Below, piece after piece: positions 34,642 through 47,374 of a DNA stretch of 64,000 bases. Position 1 is the first letter of the stretch, and every line of letters starts with the position of its first letter. The DNA is from Cardamine occulta. Lineage: Eukaryota; Streptophyta; Magnoliopsida; Brassicales; Brassicaceae. The stretch covers positions 20,266,447 through 20,330,446 of the forward strand of contig CM051385.1 in the NCBI GenBank assembly GCA_028015245.1. The letters are read 5' to 3'. A program made the position numbers and the translations under genes. Under the pieces are notes generated by a model. The model was not told the DNA's origin. It saw only the letters and a program-made list of their open reading frames with translations, and searched no databases.

Positions 34642-34847
34642 CTCCCTCCGTTCTATTTTATAAGATGTTTTAGCCTCTTTTGTTGTTCTATTTTATTATA
34701 TGTTTTGCAAGTTTTTATGGAAAACTTAAATTTTGATTGGTTGAATGAATTTTAAGTAAAATATTAAATAATATTTTTGTAAAAAAGTTAAAATTTTTAA
34801 TATGCGCGTTTTTAGCCAAAAATTCTTATAAAATGGAACAGATGGAG
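34642..34847. mobile_element. Stowaway MITE
   Basis: A 206-bp element begins CTCCCTCCGTTCTATTTTAT and ends with the inverted form ATAAAATGGAACAGATGGAG. It is flanked by the TA dinucleotide on both sides (34640-34641 and 34848-34849). These ends and the TA target are the hallmark of Stowaway, the non-autonomous Tc1/mariner family. Confidence 0.85.
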
Positions 34848-34849
34848 TA

Positions 34850-35819
34850 TTTGACAAGTAAAAATTGAAAACAATTATTACATCTCATGCAGTTGATATT
34901 TATTAATTATTACCAAATTTTACATGTGTACTGCATATGATATACGTCTATATATTAATTTATGGTCACCTTTAGTTCTAGATCATCTTAATTGAAACTC
35001 TCAATTTGGAGTTTAAACTACACTGCCGTATATAGTTCCATAGCAAATGACAGTAAGGCCTCCATGTATCTTCATTTTAGTGCTAGATCAACTCTCTCTT
35101 TCTCTATCTCTGAGTTATTCGATGTCTTTGAGAACCGTCTGTCTTTATAGCTAAACCAGATTGTAACTGACTGAACGGTCGAAACCGAATGAGTAGGAAT
35201 AAATACGAATATGCCTCTGGCCCGTTGAGGCGTTGACCTCGTGCTAGTACACTCATCCGACTTCTTGAGAGACTCTCGTATACTTTGGACAAAAGTCACA
35301 AAACATTAAACCAGCTGTTTTTTCAAATCCCTAGCTAAGATGCGAAGCTTCAGTTTTATGATGGAACTTTGACCAGAATCTTTTAGAAAGTTCCTAGAAA
35401 ACATTGCCAGGACATAATTAAAATTAATGAAAAAATGCCAGAAGAGATTTACAAATAGATTGTAGATATTCTTATAAAAAATAGATACCATATTCGTAAC
35501 CTGGTTTGAATTTGAACCAATTCGTATTGAGAATCTTGAAAAAGGTTACAACAATATTTTGAACACATTCTTCACCTCAATGATGATTTGATCAAAGTAA
35601 AACATAAGAAGCAAAATATATTAGCAGAGAGCATAATTGGGTATGAAGAAGAAGATATCTGTTTTCTCAGTGAGCATTGCCTGTTGCTTATAGCTTTATT
35701 GCTTGAAATTGATAGTCTTTTAGAATTCGACACCCAAGTTTCTTGAAACAGAGTTCTCAAAGAAAATGTAATCTTTTGTTCGTGTTGCATTGCGGTTAAG
35801 CTCATTCATGACCACAAGA
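34850..35819. other. Downstream flank of gene C
   Basis: From about 35287 the sequence matches the flank of gene A at 8939-9398, except for about 85 extra bases at 35458-35560. No gene is supported before that. It is probably the 3' untranslated region of gene C and the left edge of the duplicated block. Confidence 0.5.
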
Positions 35820-38800
35820 TTACAGCCCTCTTTTTTGAATAGCCACATCTCGATTCCAAAAATACCTGAGGAAACTATTCCCCCTTTTAAAGTCCGCTGT
35901 TGGAGTTGCACCGGGGCAATCATCACCAGTGTTAAAAGAGCTTCTCTCGCCTTGTGTATTATCCTCCATCCTTGGAATTTCCTTCCAAGATGTGTTCTTA
36001 GCTTCATCAGACTCATACACCAAAGATAAGCCACACTGTATCACCTTGCATTCTGCAACCTCAATTGTACCATTTGTCACTTCAAATCTAAGGGAGGCTT
36101 CAGTAATTGATGGGAACTGTTGACATTTCTTGATATTAAAAAAAGTGGTGTAGCCAATGAAGATATGGTCTGACTCAACCATATGTGTCTCATCGCCTGG
36201 TTCGGACCAACCACCAACCAGGAAACTTTCCGGGCTCAAGGATACATCAGTAAACTCACATGTGCACTTCACTTTGAGACTGTTTCTTTGGTCTTTGTTA
36301 AATGAAACCACAACACATAGAGCTATCCCAATTAAAATACCTGCATTGCAATCTTGAGGAAGCTCCAGCCTTAAGACTGATCCCACTGCTTGGTGGTTGA
36401 ACCATGCAGGTATTTCACATCCAGGAAAGCAAGTACCAATCAAGGATTTGAAAACAGAATCCTGCAAATTAAAGTAATGCCAAAGGAAAATTATAAACTG
36501 CGGATGTTTGAGGATAGATGATAGAGAACTTGAGAAACAGAGGAGTAATACCTGATTATATCGATCAGGTGACATCAACTCGCTTTTCTTCTGAATGTAA
36601 GATATGATAGCATTCTTTGAGACTTGTTCCAGTTCGTGACAGTTAGTGAAAATGAAGGTGAAATGAATCTGCTCGGTCGGCAGAGGACGGGCTAGTGGAC
36701 TGGTGATTGTTCTTAATGAAGTACAGCCATGTGCATTTAAGCACTGAAGATTCGGTGGAAGTGTCGGAAGAGATGTGAGATTCTTACAATACTTTAACTC
36801 GATCCACTTCAGATGGAACATTTGACCCATGTCAAATCCTAGGCTGCAGATATTATCATTTCTGCTTAAGCATAGACGTCGCAGCAAAGATAAGTCGGAA
36901 ATATTGCCTGGCATCGCTGCTATCGATGTTCCATCAAACAGTAAAACCCGCAAATTTTCCTTCATCTCCTTAACATCAGGGAAAATCTTGAGCTTTGAAC
37001 AACGAGATAGTTTGAGTTCTTGAAGAGATTTAAGCTTCCCAAGACAATCCGGAAGAGTCGCCAGATTTTTGCAGTCTTTCAAATTTAAGAAGATAAGCCT
37101 GTGGAGATTACCAATGGCTGGAGGAAGTCCATCTATTGCAGTGCCGTTTAAGTACAGAATTTCTAGATGTTCTGAAATCACCTCAAATGTCTGAAGATTT
37201 GAGCAGCCGCTGAGATTGAGAGTCTTCAGGGAATCTATAGTGATATTTGGCAGAGACAAGAGATTGTTGCATCCTTTTAGGTTCAAGAAAACCAAACTTT
37301 GCATCTCTTTCATCTCCTTAGGTAACTCCTCCAAACTCGTGCAGCCTTCGAGGTTTAATCTCAAAAGATTTGGTGCTTTTGATAAACCTGATAAGGAAAT
37401 CAACTTACTTGAATGACTGAGATCAACCCACTTCAGATTTGGTGTATCCTGTGATGACCAAGCAGAATTCCAACATAAGTTATGAAAACTACACAAGAAC
37501 AATTTAGTTTAAACTGATTGGACACAATTTAGATACAAACCTTAGTAACGCTCCATACACTGGTAATCTTGCTGTAAGGTAACCTAAGATCAATAAGATT
37601 CTTGGGTTCGAAGTGTGATGGAAGTTCCTTCCCTGGGAAGTTCATCCAGTCAAGATATCGTACAATATTATCTTCTGGGAACTCAAGTCCATCCGGTAAG
37701 TTTAACTTGCCCCGAGCTTCACCATGCCTAGGACAGAGAGAATTGTACACTTTTAGGTACCGTAGGTTGCTCATATCAACAAAAGCTTTGTTATCTAAGG
37801 GCCTTTCCTCCATTTTAGACATGTCTATGACAATTCCTCTAACCTGGGATCTTCTCTGTTGATCAAATGAGAACAAAAACAAGTTAATGCAATGCAAGCA
37901 CATATGAAACTCTGCCAATGCATAAAGTTGCAAACTTTTAACTTCCGTAACTGACCTTTTTATTTCCCAGTGCATCAGCAGACACTGCACAATTAGACGA
38001 CAACATCCAATATTTCCCTGTAGTGGTTTCCACAAGTTCCTTGCCCATTGTAAACAGTAAATACTGCATCTCTACACGACCATCAGAGATGTGAATCAAA
38101 AACTTATCCACGAGATCTCTAATTTCTCTCCCAGCTTCTGCAGAGTCAGTGAAAATAGAATCCAGTAAACTTGTTACATAGCTCTCTTCTTGTGATCTAA
38201 AGAAACAGACTATATCAAGAAATGCATCCTTCTGCCTCTCACCCAAATCATTGTCAAAACTTTTCCTCAAAACCTTCTTGATCTTCTCATTAGAATCTTG
38301 TGAAAGTGTTTCAAGTCTTGCTTCCCAATCACCTTCACTCTTTTCCTTAAGCTCCTTACCAAATTCTATGAGAGCTAATGGGTTACCACCAGCAAAATCC
38401 ACAAACTTTCTAGACATCTCCATGAAATTTCCCTCAAGAGTAGTACAGATTTGAGCCCTAAAAAGCTCTAAACCATCTCTTTTGTTCAATCCAGGGACCT
38501 CATAGAGATTTAACTCAAATCCCTCGGTCAGTGACTTGTTCCGTGTGGTGATCACGATCCTACTCCCCTCCTTAATCCAATCGCAGTTCCTCAGAAATGG
38601 TTCGATCTGTTTCTGATCAGTCACATTATCGAAAAAAATTACGACTTTCTTCTCGATTAAGAGATCCTCAAATGCAATCCCATCATCACAACTCCAACCT
38701 TGCTTCCGAAATTCTTCCACAATTCTCTTCTGCACCCAATCCAATCCCTGATCCTCCGATTTCTCACTGTCGAACTCGATAAGCACCCAACGGGAAAATT

Positions 38801-40303
38801 TCGTCTGAAGTTTCTTGTAGAGTTTGTCGGCGAGATAGGTTTTTCCGATTCCAGCCATCCCGACGACTGCAACAATACGAGTTTTGTTGTCATTGCGCTC
38901 ATCATCTAACTTTTCTACCAATTGCTTCAGACGTTGTTCGCCTGCTTCAGTAATGCTTGATGCTCTGTTGTCAAATTTATGAACTTAAGGGATTTCTTCC
39001 GCTTCTTTTTCTCGTAACTCCTGTGATTTAGGGCTTTCTTGACTTTGCTGTGAGGTTCGATCTGATAAGGCCTTTTTAACAGCTTCCACGATCGTATCCA
39101 CCGTCTTCATACTGTTACTACAACATATAAATTTAAAAATTAATAACCACTATAAAATAATAAAAAATTTTGTTAGATTAATATCAGCAAAATTTGATAA
39201 ATTAATAAAATAATAATATTAATTTTTAATATAAATATAGAGTCTCGATAATATTATAAATTAATAAATTTATAAATATACAAAAATATAGTTAAAATAA
39301 ATATGTCCTTTTATTTTATTTGAATTTTCCTTACATTTTTTTAATTTTTCTTATAGTTAAAAAAATTCGTATTGTATTATACATTTTTTAGTATTATATT
39401 TTTGAACTTAAAAATTTTATATATGGTTTCAAATGTTATAAATATTGTTATAATAGCATTCTCAGTTGTAAATTATTTATATCATTGTTTTTACCTTCAT
39501 AATTTAACATTATAATTAGTAACCACAATCTATTTGATCTATAGACATGTATCATTTTATTGTTGGTACGGTAAAAGACTATTAGTATTTATTTTTAAGA
39601 AAATTAAGATCACTAATTTTTAAGAATATTTTGAATTTTTAGTAGTGAACTCAAAATATCCGTTAGATTCTCTTCGATCCACTATCCGCTTCGATTTGAT
39701 TTGAAAAATAAATATCTGTAAATTTACAAAGCAAAGTATTTGTTAAAACCGAAGCAAATAACAAATACTAAAATTTTAAGGTAAGGATATCCGCTCCGCT
39801 TCGATATATCTACATCTATATATATATAATTAGATATATATATATATATAATTAGATATATATATATATATATATTTATATGTGTGGCATTATGATTATA
39901 TCTCTATGTATAAAATTTTCAATCAAATTAATTATGCAAATATTAAAATTTTATAAATTAAGAAGAAAATATATATTTTTAATAAAATATTGCTATTTCT
40001 GGAATAAATTTTGAAATTTTCTATATTTATATTTATTTTTATAATTATTTTAAAACTCTTATGGAATTCAATATAGGCGCATATTTTAGATTTTAGTGGA
40101 TGTCCGGATATCCGGTTAGGTTCGAACCGAATATGAACTGAAAAGTTATTGACTTGGTCGGAGCAAAGTGAATCACAAATACCATCAAATTCAAAATATT
40201 CATTTCGTGTCCACACCAAATTCAACGGAATATTTGCTTTGTATTACATGTTGGTATTTTTCTAGAGTTTAATTTTGATAAATGCTAAATGGAAGATGAT
40301 GAA

Positions 40304-41622
40304 TCAACACTATAATAAAGCAATGTGTCTCTCCTGAGATGACACATCAGCTATAACTTTTATTTTGAGTTTGACATGTCAATAAATGAAAAAAATTTGT
40401 CATCCAATAAGATTAATTCAATACTACACATCAGATTAAACAGCCACATCAATTACTGAAAACTATATAATCCAATAAAATTATTTTAATTAAACACGCA
40501 AGATTTTATAGAAAATAACTATTTAATCCGATAAAATTATTTTAATTAAATGCATCAAATTTTAGAAACGGAGAGTACGGTAGAGATACGAACAACAAAG
40601 ACAACGGAGACACACAAAAGACGACGATACAGAGAGACAGAGACATAAATGTTAACAGAGAGATAAAGGCGGAGATAGAGACAAAATTTCAGTCTCAATC
40701 ACCTAATTACAGCGATGAATAGAAGTTTTGATAGGATAAAAATGTTTGACAAAGGTTTTAGATAAATTTAGACTTATTTTAGGATACTAAATAGTTTCTA
40801 ACAAGTTGCATTCACGCGGAGAAGATAGAAAATTAAGCACCCATTATTTTTTATTTTTAATATTAAATTAAGAATTTAGAATCAATTACAAATAAAATGA
40901 TGTAAAGTAAATTCAATTAGTATCTTATCAAGATAAGCGATAGTAAATGCTGACCTTAGTAGTATCACTTATACATGATCGATGCAAATCTTACTCATTT
41001 AACATCAATTAACAAAACTGATGCAAAATATATAATAGTTATTTTATTTTAAGAATGATTTTAATAGATACTACATACCTATATACTTGTAGTTAGAGAG
41101 AAAAAGAACAAAAAATTTGGTATAAACTAAACAGGTGAAGGAGTCTCTACCGCTGTTGAAAAATACTCTTATATGTATTACTTGATATCTACATGGTCAT
41201 ATTTTAAATTATTATCTACAAGTAATCTCTAATCTGTAAGCAATTATGTTTTTAACATGGCTTAATAAAACGAAATTATTTCAAACATAAATTTTAAGAT
41301 ATTGTGAGTCTACAAAGGAAAAAAAGCCACAACATATATTAGAATCAAAAGAATATCAAACATTTTAATGTTATATATCCATCTAATTTTATGGCATAAG
41401 AACAATTGCAGTAGAAGTAAATATAACGAAACAAATCCTACTTATTTTCAAGTTATTCATTCATCTAAGCAAATATTAAAATAGTTTACATATACAATAG
41501 CTAAATACAAATCGGTTTTAAAACAAAATACTCAATTGCCTATAAAAATAATTTACTAAATGTAAATATAAACAAAAATAAAATAAAAAAGATCAAGTGA
41601 CGTAGTCCGGGTATTTACCTAG
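40304..41622 (+). mobile_element. Non-autonomous Helitron in gene C intron 1
   Basis: 1,319 bp present in C but absent from the otherwise matching intron of A. It starts TCAACACTATAATAAAGC and ends GTAGTCCGGGTATTTACCTAG, a hairpin-like stretch plus CTAG. It sits between A and T of GAA^TTA. The empty site is preserved in gene A at 13745/13746 (GATGAATTAAGTAAAAG). The 5'-TC, 3'-CTAG and AT target match the Helitron definition. There is no helicase coding sequence inside. Confidence 0.85.
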
Positions 41623-41879
41623 TTATAAGTAAAAGAAGATTGATAAGAAATTTAGATTAATGGCAAAATTCAAATATATTTCTTTTTTCCATTGCCATTC
41701 ATGGGTTTGTTTTTCTAGTGTATAATTGTGAACTATGTCTAACGATTAGTCATAATTAATTTGAAGCTATTTCTAACGCCTAACATTCCCACCTTAATAT
41801 AATTGAGTATTCTGTAATTAATAAGACTAAGTTAGCTTCCTCTTAATCTTTTATATATAAAAAAAAAGTTAGCTTGCTC

Positions 41880-42180
41880 TTCTAGCTCCATAAACCCTAC
41901 GAATATTCTAACTCCCTAAACCCTGAAACTATAGTGAGGTTGGTATAATCTTATAAACAATTTCAAACTCCCTAAACCCTAAGAAACTATTTTTTATATA
42001 GATGTTATATTTTTGTCATTATTATTCAATTCAATTTTACTTTAAATGATATATAAACTGAAAATAAGTGTTAAGATGAATTTAATAAACAATTCTATAA
42101 CTCCCTAAACCCTAAACTAAAGTGAGGTCGGTATAATCTTATAATAAACAATTTCTAACTCCCTAAACCCTAAGAATTTT
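41880..42180. repeat. Telobox-rich repeats in gene C intron 1
   Basis: Counterpart of the array at 14000-14300, with three CTCCCTAAACCCTAA-like units and GAGGTTGGTATAATCTTA or GAGGTCGGTATAATCTTA between them. Small indels separate the two copies. Confidence 0.6.
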
Positions 42181-42904
42181 TTTGTACTTAATCGTGCTCT
42201 TCTTCCTTCATTTCCATTCTACGAAAGAATAAATACTAAGAGCTAAAACCATTATTCTTGTAAAAGTAAAATAAAAAAATATTTTTAAATATTTCAGTCA
42301 GTAATAGACGTACCTGTTTTCTTTAAATTCCAAAGCAATTTTGCCCGGAGCAGCCTGCAAAGCCGCGTTCCACTTAACAATCCGGTCGTCTCGAACACTA
42401 CCTGTCTTAATCCACAGCTTCCATAGGTTATCACCGAAAGGACCTTCAAGTCCTTTAACAATTGATATGTCAAGCTCGAAGAAGATTGGAATGACCCAGA
42501 GATTCTTGCATCCTTCCCCTTTTTTACTACATTCCATAATCTTCACCAGCTCATCCAAACACCATTGTGACTCCGTGTACCTACTTGATATAATCGCCAG
42601 CGCGATGTCCTACTCCTCGATCCTTTGAAAAAAGATTTTGAGATCTTGGCCCGCTTTCTCATCCGTGTCTATACACACATTGATCCCGGCCAGTTTCAAT
42701 TCGGAATGGAGATGGGAGACGAGGGATCTACGCAGCTCTATTCCTCGGAAGTTGATGAACACTTGTGGTCCTGGGTTGACCTTGGAGTTGGATGAGGGAG
42801 AAGTTGTCGCCATTTTTTTTTGGGTCAAACTCACGGAATTTGGTTTACTTTTAGGTTTGATTTTTCTGATAGAGTTGCAATTTATCATATGATTGACGTC
42901 CGGT

Positions 42905-42912
42905 TATTTATA
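42905..42912 (-). promoter_or_regulatory. TATA box of gene C
   Basis: TATAAATA on the minus strand, about 92 bases upstream of the ATG at 42813, in the same sequence context as the box before gene A. Confidence 0.6.
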
Positions 42913-44359
42913 TCTCCATCCCAAGTCGAAAGACCGCGTTTTCCCTCAAGACTATGACAATCGTAAATAATTTATTCTTAAAGACAAGTTCTTATCACAA
43001 CGTTATAATAATTTAATTATTCTTCAAGACAAATTCTAACTCAATAACTTAGAGACTACACCATTTGACAAGTTCTAACTCAATTTGAGAATTTATTTTT
43101 CCTAAAGGCCCGTGGCATTTGATTTTATGTAGCGACGACGTGCTGAGACAAAGAAACGACAAGCACAAGTTGGCCGTTTTCAAGAGTAAATATTAAGTAT
43201 GTTGGTGTGATAAATTTTTATTGAATCCAGACAGGGGAATAATTAACTAATTAAATTTATGAAGTCATAACTCGCAACAAGAGTTTTGCAATTGTCCATA
43301 TTATTTGCGACAAAATCACGAAAACTGTTAAACAATAAAAGATATTGAAAGGTAAATTAGTAACCAAAAGGCCACAACTTGCTAAGATGTCTCTTTATAT
43401 ATATATAAAGGGTGATGCATTAATGTAAATAAAGAAGCGTTGAATGTTTTTACAAAATTATGCAAGATTAGAAAGCCATATAAGAGGTATATGAAGATAA
43501 CTTTGAATCAGAGAAAAAACAATTAGACTAGACTGGTTGGAAGAGGATAATCTCCGCTAATCCATGGTTGAAGCAGATTTGATGCTTGGATGGGAGAGGT
43601 AGCTCTCGAGGAAAGCTCGATTTCTAAAAATTTGATGTACGTATGCTCTTCGCAAGAGCTTCCGTGTTCGGTGGAATATTGTTTATAAGTTATAACGTCT
43701 ATCCGATAATGTCATATTTCATAGATAACAGCTTGCCACAATAACTATCTGGTAAGATATTTCTATATATATACATAATTTTTTAAAAAATTTATCACAA
43801 ATTTGCAACTATTCTTTTGTCATTTTTTCTATTTTTTTTACCTAATACAATAGAAATATACATTGTCAATTGATTTTGAAATAAAATATTGTTTAATTCT
43901 AATTATAGTTTGAAATCTATTGTGCAGATAATATTAGTGGTTTTTCATGAGTAATTAAAAAACAAATAGTATTTATATACTACATGATACTTCCAATCTT
44001 GTGTTAATTCGGTTACTGTATCACCATCATGATTCAAACCCACATTATATATATCATATGATTTGTTTATCACAAAATTATCTTGTAAATTTAAGAAACT
44101 TCATATTGTAAACCATAAATTCAAGATATGAGACTGGATCAAATCGATCCAAAGATATTCGCTCTCATTACCTTTTCTTTGTTATAGGTAAAAATATAGT
44201 ATATATATAGCCGATCGTTTTATTAGGCAAGGAGATCAAATCTCACATGATAGAAATATTTGGTTAATTTTGATTTCGCATAACGGCCGGAGGTCAGGGA
44301 TTATCTTATAAATCGGCTCTTTAAGACCCATTTAAAGAAAACACCAGTTGCAGGGTCCA
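42913..44359. other. Upstream flank of gene C, then empty
   Basis: Up to about 43305 it matches the upstream flank of gene A (to about 15415), which fixes the right edge of the duplicated block. In A a T-run with about 26 extra bases interrupts the match near 15286. After 43305 nothing coding is seen. Confidence 0.5.
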
Positions 44360-44981
44360 TTAGAACATCATTATTGGGAGAAACCCATTTGGATTTCTTA
44401 AGTAATATTTAATTATAATTTTGAAGTTAAGAAACTCTATTAAGAAACTTTTGTTTTTGCTGTTTTATTGGTAGAAACCCATTAGGAATTCTTAAAAAAA
44501 AAAATTTCATAATTTTATTTTATTTTAAATAAAATTTATTTTTTTAATTAAACATAATTGACATAAAAACATAATATTTTAAACATAGATTTAAAAAAAA
44601 TACAAAAGAACGCTCATTTGGGTTTCTTTATGATCTTGTCTATGAATCGCTTTCTGTTCACCCATCGAACGATTCCAATTTATTAATATGTAAAAAAAGT
44701 TTAGAATTTTAAAGTTAAAGTTAAAAAAAAAACATTTTAACTTTTTTTAAAAGTTAAAGTTAAGAAAAAGTAAAAAAAAAAATAGGTAAAAAAAATCTGA
44801 CAAAAAAACAGGCAAAATTTTTCTTGGCGAATTAGAGGTTGACACGTGGGTAAAAACAGTGTAAAAACCCCCTTAAAAACCGGTTCTTACACTATTCACA
44901 ATTATTTTTTTTATTTTTTTTATTTTGGGTTAAGAAACCCAGTTTTTGGGTTTAAAAACCCTGCAATAATAATGCTCTTAC
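44360..44981. mobile_element. MITE, probably PIF/Harbinger-like
   Basis: The left end TTAGAACATCATTATTGGGAG and the right end CCCTGCAATAATAATGCTCTTA are imperfect inverted repeats. The interior has repeated inverted GGGTTTCTTA / TAAGAAACCC words and A-rich runs, with no frame. A TTA/TAA target at the ends suggests Harbinger-type insertion. The family call is inferred from the terminal motif. Confidence 0.5.
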
Positions 44982-45544
44982 ATATATGGCACTAAGTTTG
45001 AATTAGATTGGAGTGAATAAAATATATAAACGGTATATCACAGGTTGGGTAGAACTAGTGCACAAAGTATTTTGATCGTGCATGGATATTGAAATTTTAA
45101 AAATAATTACAGGTTAGTCTAGTTAATTATGCCTAGTGGTATTGTAAAATTACAATACAAGAACAACTTATCTTGATTGTGGATATTAGAAAATTGGTTA
45201 ATTTCCTTTAGAGAACATTCCATAAACATACATTAACTAATTATCGATTTCCAGTTAAATACATAAATATTTTTGGGTACCCAAAAAAATACATGAATTA
45301 ATTATTTTTTCTATTATAATACACACAAAAGTTTTTTGAAGGCACACAAACTTTTAAATGATATCTATTTAACACCCACAAAGTGATTAAAAGTAATATT
45401 TTTAAATTTTTAATTTTTGATAAAATAAATATTTTAAAAAAATCGAAAAAACAAAAAGAAATTCCTGGAATTATTTTAAAGTTTTGAACCAATTCTTTAA
45501 AGTTCCAATATTTAAAACAATAAATATTTAGATTCGATTTTTAC
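44982..45544. other. No gene seen
   Basis: AT-rich DNA without a supported feature. Confidence 0.4.
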
Positions 45545-46709
45545 AAACATTAATATTCACATATAGAAATCTCTCACATTCTCATAAAAACTAGAAAACA
45601 AAAGCACAAAAATATGAACTTAAAAAAGTTCCAATGGTAGCCGTGGGTACTCTCCTAGTGAGTATTAAAGAATGAATGAGAGTTATTTAAAAGAAGTTAT
45701 ATAATTAATTAAGAGACAAACAAAATGTCAACTATCCAAAGTTTGGATCTTGGCGACACGTCTATTACATTATAAAGAGTTTTTTCCTATTCATGGGGTT
45801 CCACTGACCCCTTTTAAACCCATGTTGGGACTTGGGAGGTAGGGAACAAAATGTCTGTTTGAAAACCCGACCTAAAAAGAGAAGATTAAAGTTTTTTTTT
45901 TGTCACTAGGGTACTGGATCATTTCTGTTCGAATGCGGGTCAACGACTAATGAAATTAAAGCTATTGTATGTGTTTTTTCCTTTTGACATCAGTAAGATT
46001 TTCTTACTTCTAAAAGTAAAAACCAGAGTAAGCAAAGGCAAGATCCCCAAAAAAAACAGACTTAAAAAGCCAACCAAAAACTTAAAAGACCATCACAATG
46101 AGGAAATGATATGTTCAAGATGAAAAAGATCTCCTAGACAAAGCGGGAAATCTGACGCCACATAAGATTGAAAGCGATCATCCCTTGTAACACTTCTAGC
46201 AATAGCTGTCACTCTTTTATTTGTGCCTCCTTTCGCAGATTCTACCACCCACGGGAATGCTAGCCAAACTCTCACGGAGCTGCTGAGCATAAGTTAGTAA
46301 TCCAAGCCAGACTCGAAGGGAGTTGAAAGCTCCTAATAATTCGTTTTATAGCTACACATGCTCTTAACCCACAGCAACATTTTACACTTATCGTTCAGAA
46401 GACTGTCTAGTATGTGTAGAGCGGTTGAACAGAGTCTTGATTTAACAAAAAATTATTCATAATATATATATATGTATAATTTTAAAAAATTAAATATACA
46501 TATAAATGAGTCTCTAATTTTTAGAACTATTTTAACACATAAAATATATGTTTAAGAAGGCCTACAAACAGTCTGAGATGGCTCTGCCTAGAGATCGAAA
46601 AGATCGTCGAATATGACTCAAAACCATATATTGTATACATCTACATACAAATTTTTAATAAGTATGAAAACAATATTATTTCAAAAAGATGCTCTAAAAA
46701 GTTAACAAG

Positions 46710-46741
<32 letters not shown>

Positions 46742-46900
46742 TTCTAATAAAGTAAGTTAAATAAATATTGTTGTTTTAGTTATGTGTATCGCTGTATGTA
46801 GCTTATTCAATTAATTAAGAAGAAAAAAAAAGCGTATTCACAGGCGAAAGATGATAATAAAGTATTAGATTGTAAAATCTGAATAAGTCAATAAGAAGAA
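45545..46900. repeat. Direct duplication, left copy
   Basis: Matches 49405-50490 in the same orientation, starting at CATTAATATTCACATATAGA and including GGTAGCCGTGGGTACTCTCC, GGGGTTCCACTGACCCCTTT and GAGATCGAAAAGATCGTCGA. The left copy carries an extra 380 bp at about 45970-46348 and an (AT)n at about 46714-46741. No gene is encoded in either copy. Confidence 0.85.
45970..46348 (-). mobile_element. LINE-like 3' fragment inserted in the left copy
   Basis: Absent from the right copy. The bases AGCTA are duplicated at both edges, and the 3' end on the minus strand is A-rich (GTCAAAAGGAAAAAACACA). The minus strand reads SLRVWLGLLTYAQQLRESLA and, shifted, AIARSVTRDDRFQSYVASDF, recalling the tail of plant LINE RNase H/RT proteins. 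I infer a 5'-truncated retroposon. The protein match is weak and the target duplication is short for a LINE. Confidence 0.45.
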
Positions 46901-47374
46901 CTTTTAACAAAAAAAAAAAAAAAAAAAGGTAATAAGAAGAACTGGCAGCCAAAGAAAAACGAGCAAAGTTAATTAACTCTCATGTCCTTTTTTGGTTTTT
47001 ATTATGGTGGATGTCCTTTTTTTAAACACCCTCAGACTTATACCCTTAATTTAGATGATATGTCTCTGTTACCCTCCAAAAATCTCTTTATTTACATTTC
47101 ACCAACATTTCACACATGTCACTTTATTTTACTGTACTTGTCTTACTGTAATAATTTTAGAAACAATAAATATATAATTTTAGAACATAAAAAATCAAGA
47201 CCTTTTATCAAAAGGTCATTCTCGATAAAACCTTCTCTCTCATTGAAAAATATTTATCTTCTTACTCTCTCTCACACACATAACGATGACACTATGAACG
47301 ACGACGAGGCTACGAACGACAACGACAACGAGACTGTAAACAACGACGACGTTGTTATTCGTTCTATTTTAGGT
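46901..47374. other. No supported gene
   Basis: An open frame at 46982-47407 ends in an Asp/Asn-rich run (DDEATNDNDNETVNNDD), but its first half has non-coding composition and no homology that I see. Its end overlaps the first unit of the tandem repeat that follows. Confidence 0.4.

Larger units (their letters stand above)
35820..42813 (-). pseudogene. TNL receptor gene C (RPS4-like), near-intact
   Basis: Near copy of gene A: TIR 42813-42314, NB-ARC 39111-37956, exon 3 37855-37541, LRR 37448-36552, C-JID 36461-35820. Splice sites and phases all agree. The start is taken at MATTSP (42813), because the ATG at 42888 would be close to or before transcription start. NB shows GMAGIGKT, IFFDNV, GSRIVITTR, GNPLAL and MQY where MHD is expected. 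I see only two breaks: TAG at 42612-42610 in the TIR, identical to gene A, and TAA at 38987-38985 just before the NB-ARC. Exons 3 to 5 are fully open, and the C-terminus beyond C-JID differs from A. Intron 1 is 3.2 kb because of a Helitron. It stands divergent to R2, 7.9 kb away. Confidence 0.85.

Noticed and set aside
42814..42888. Alternative upstream start for gene C
   Set aside because: It lies close to the expected transcription start behind the TATA box, and gene A starts at the conserved MATTSP.
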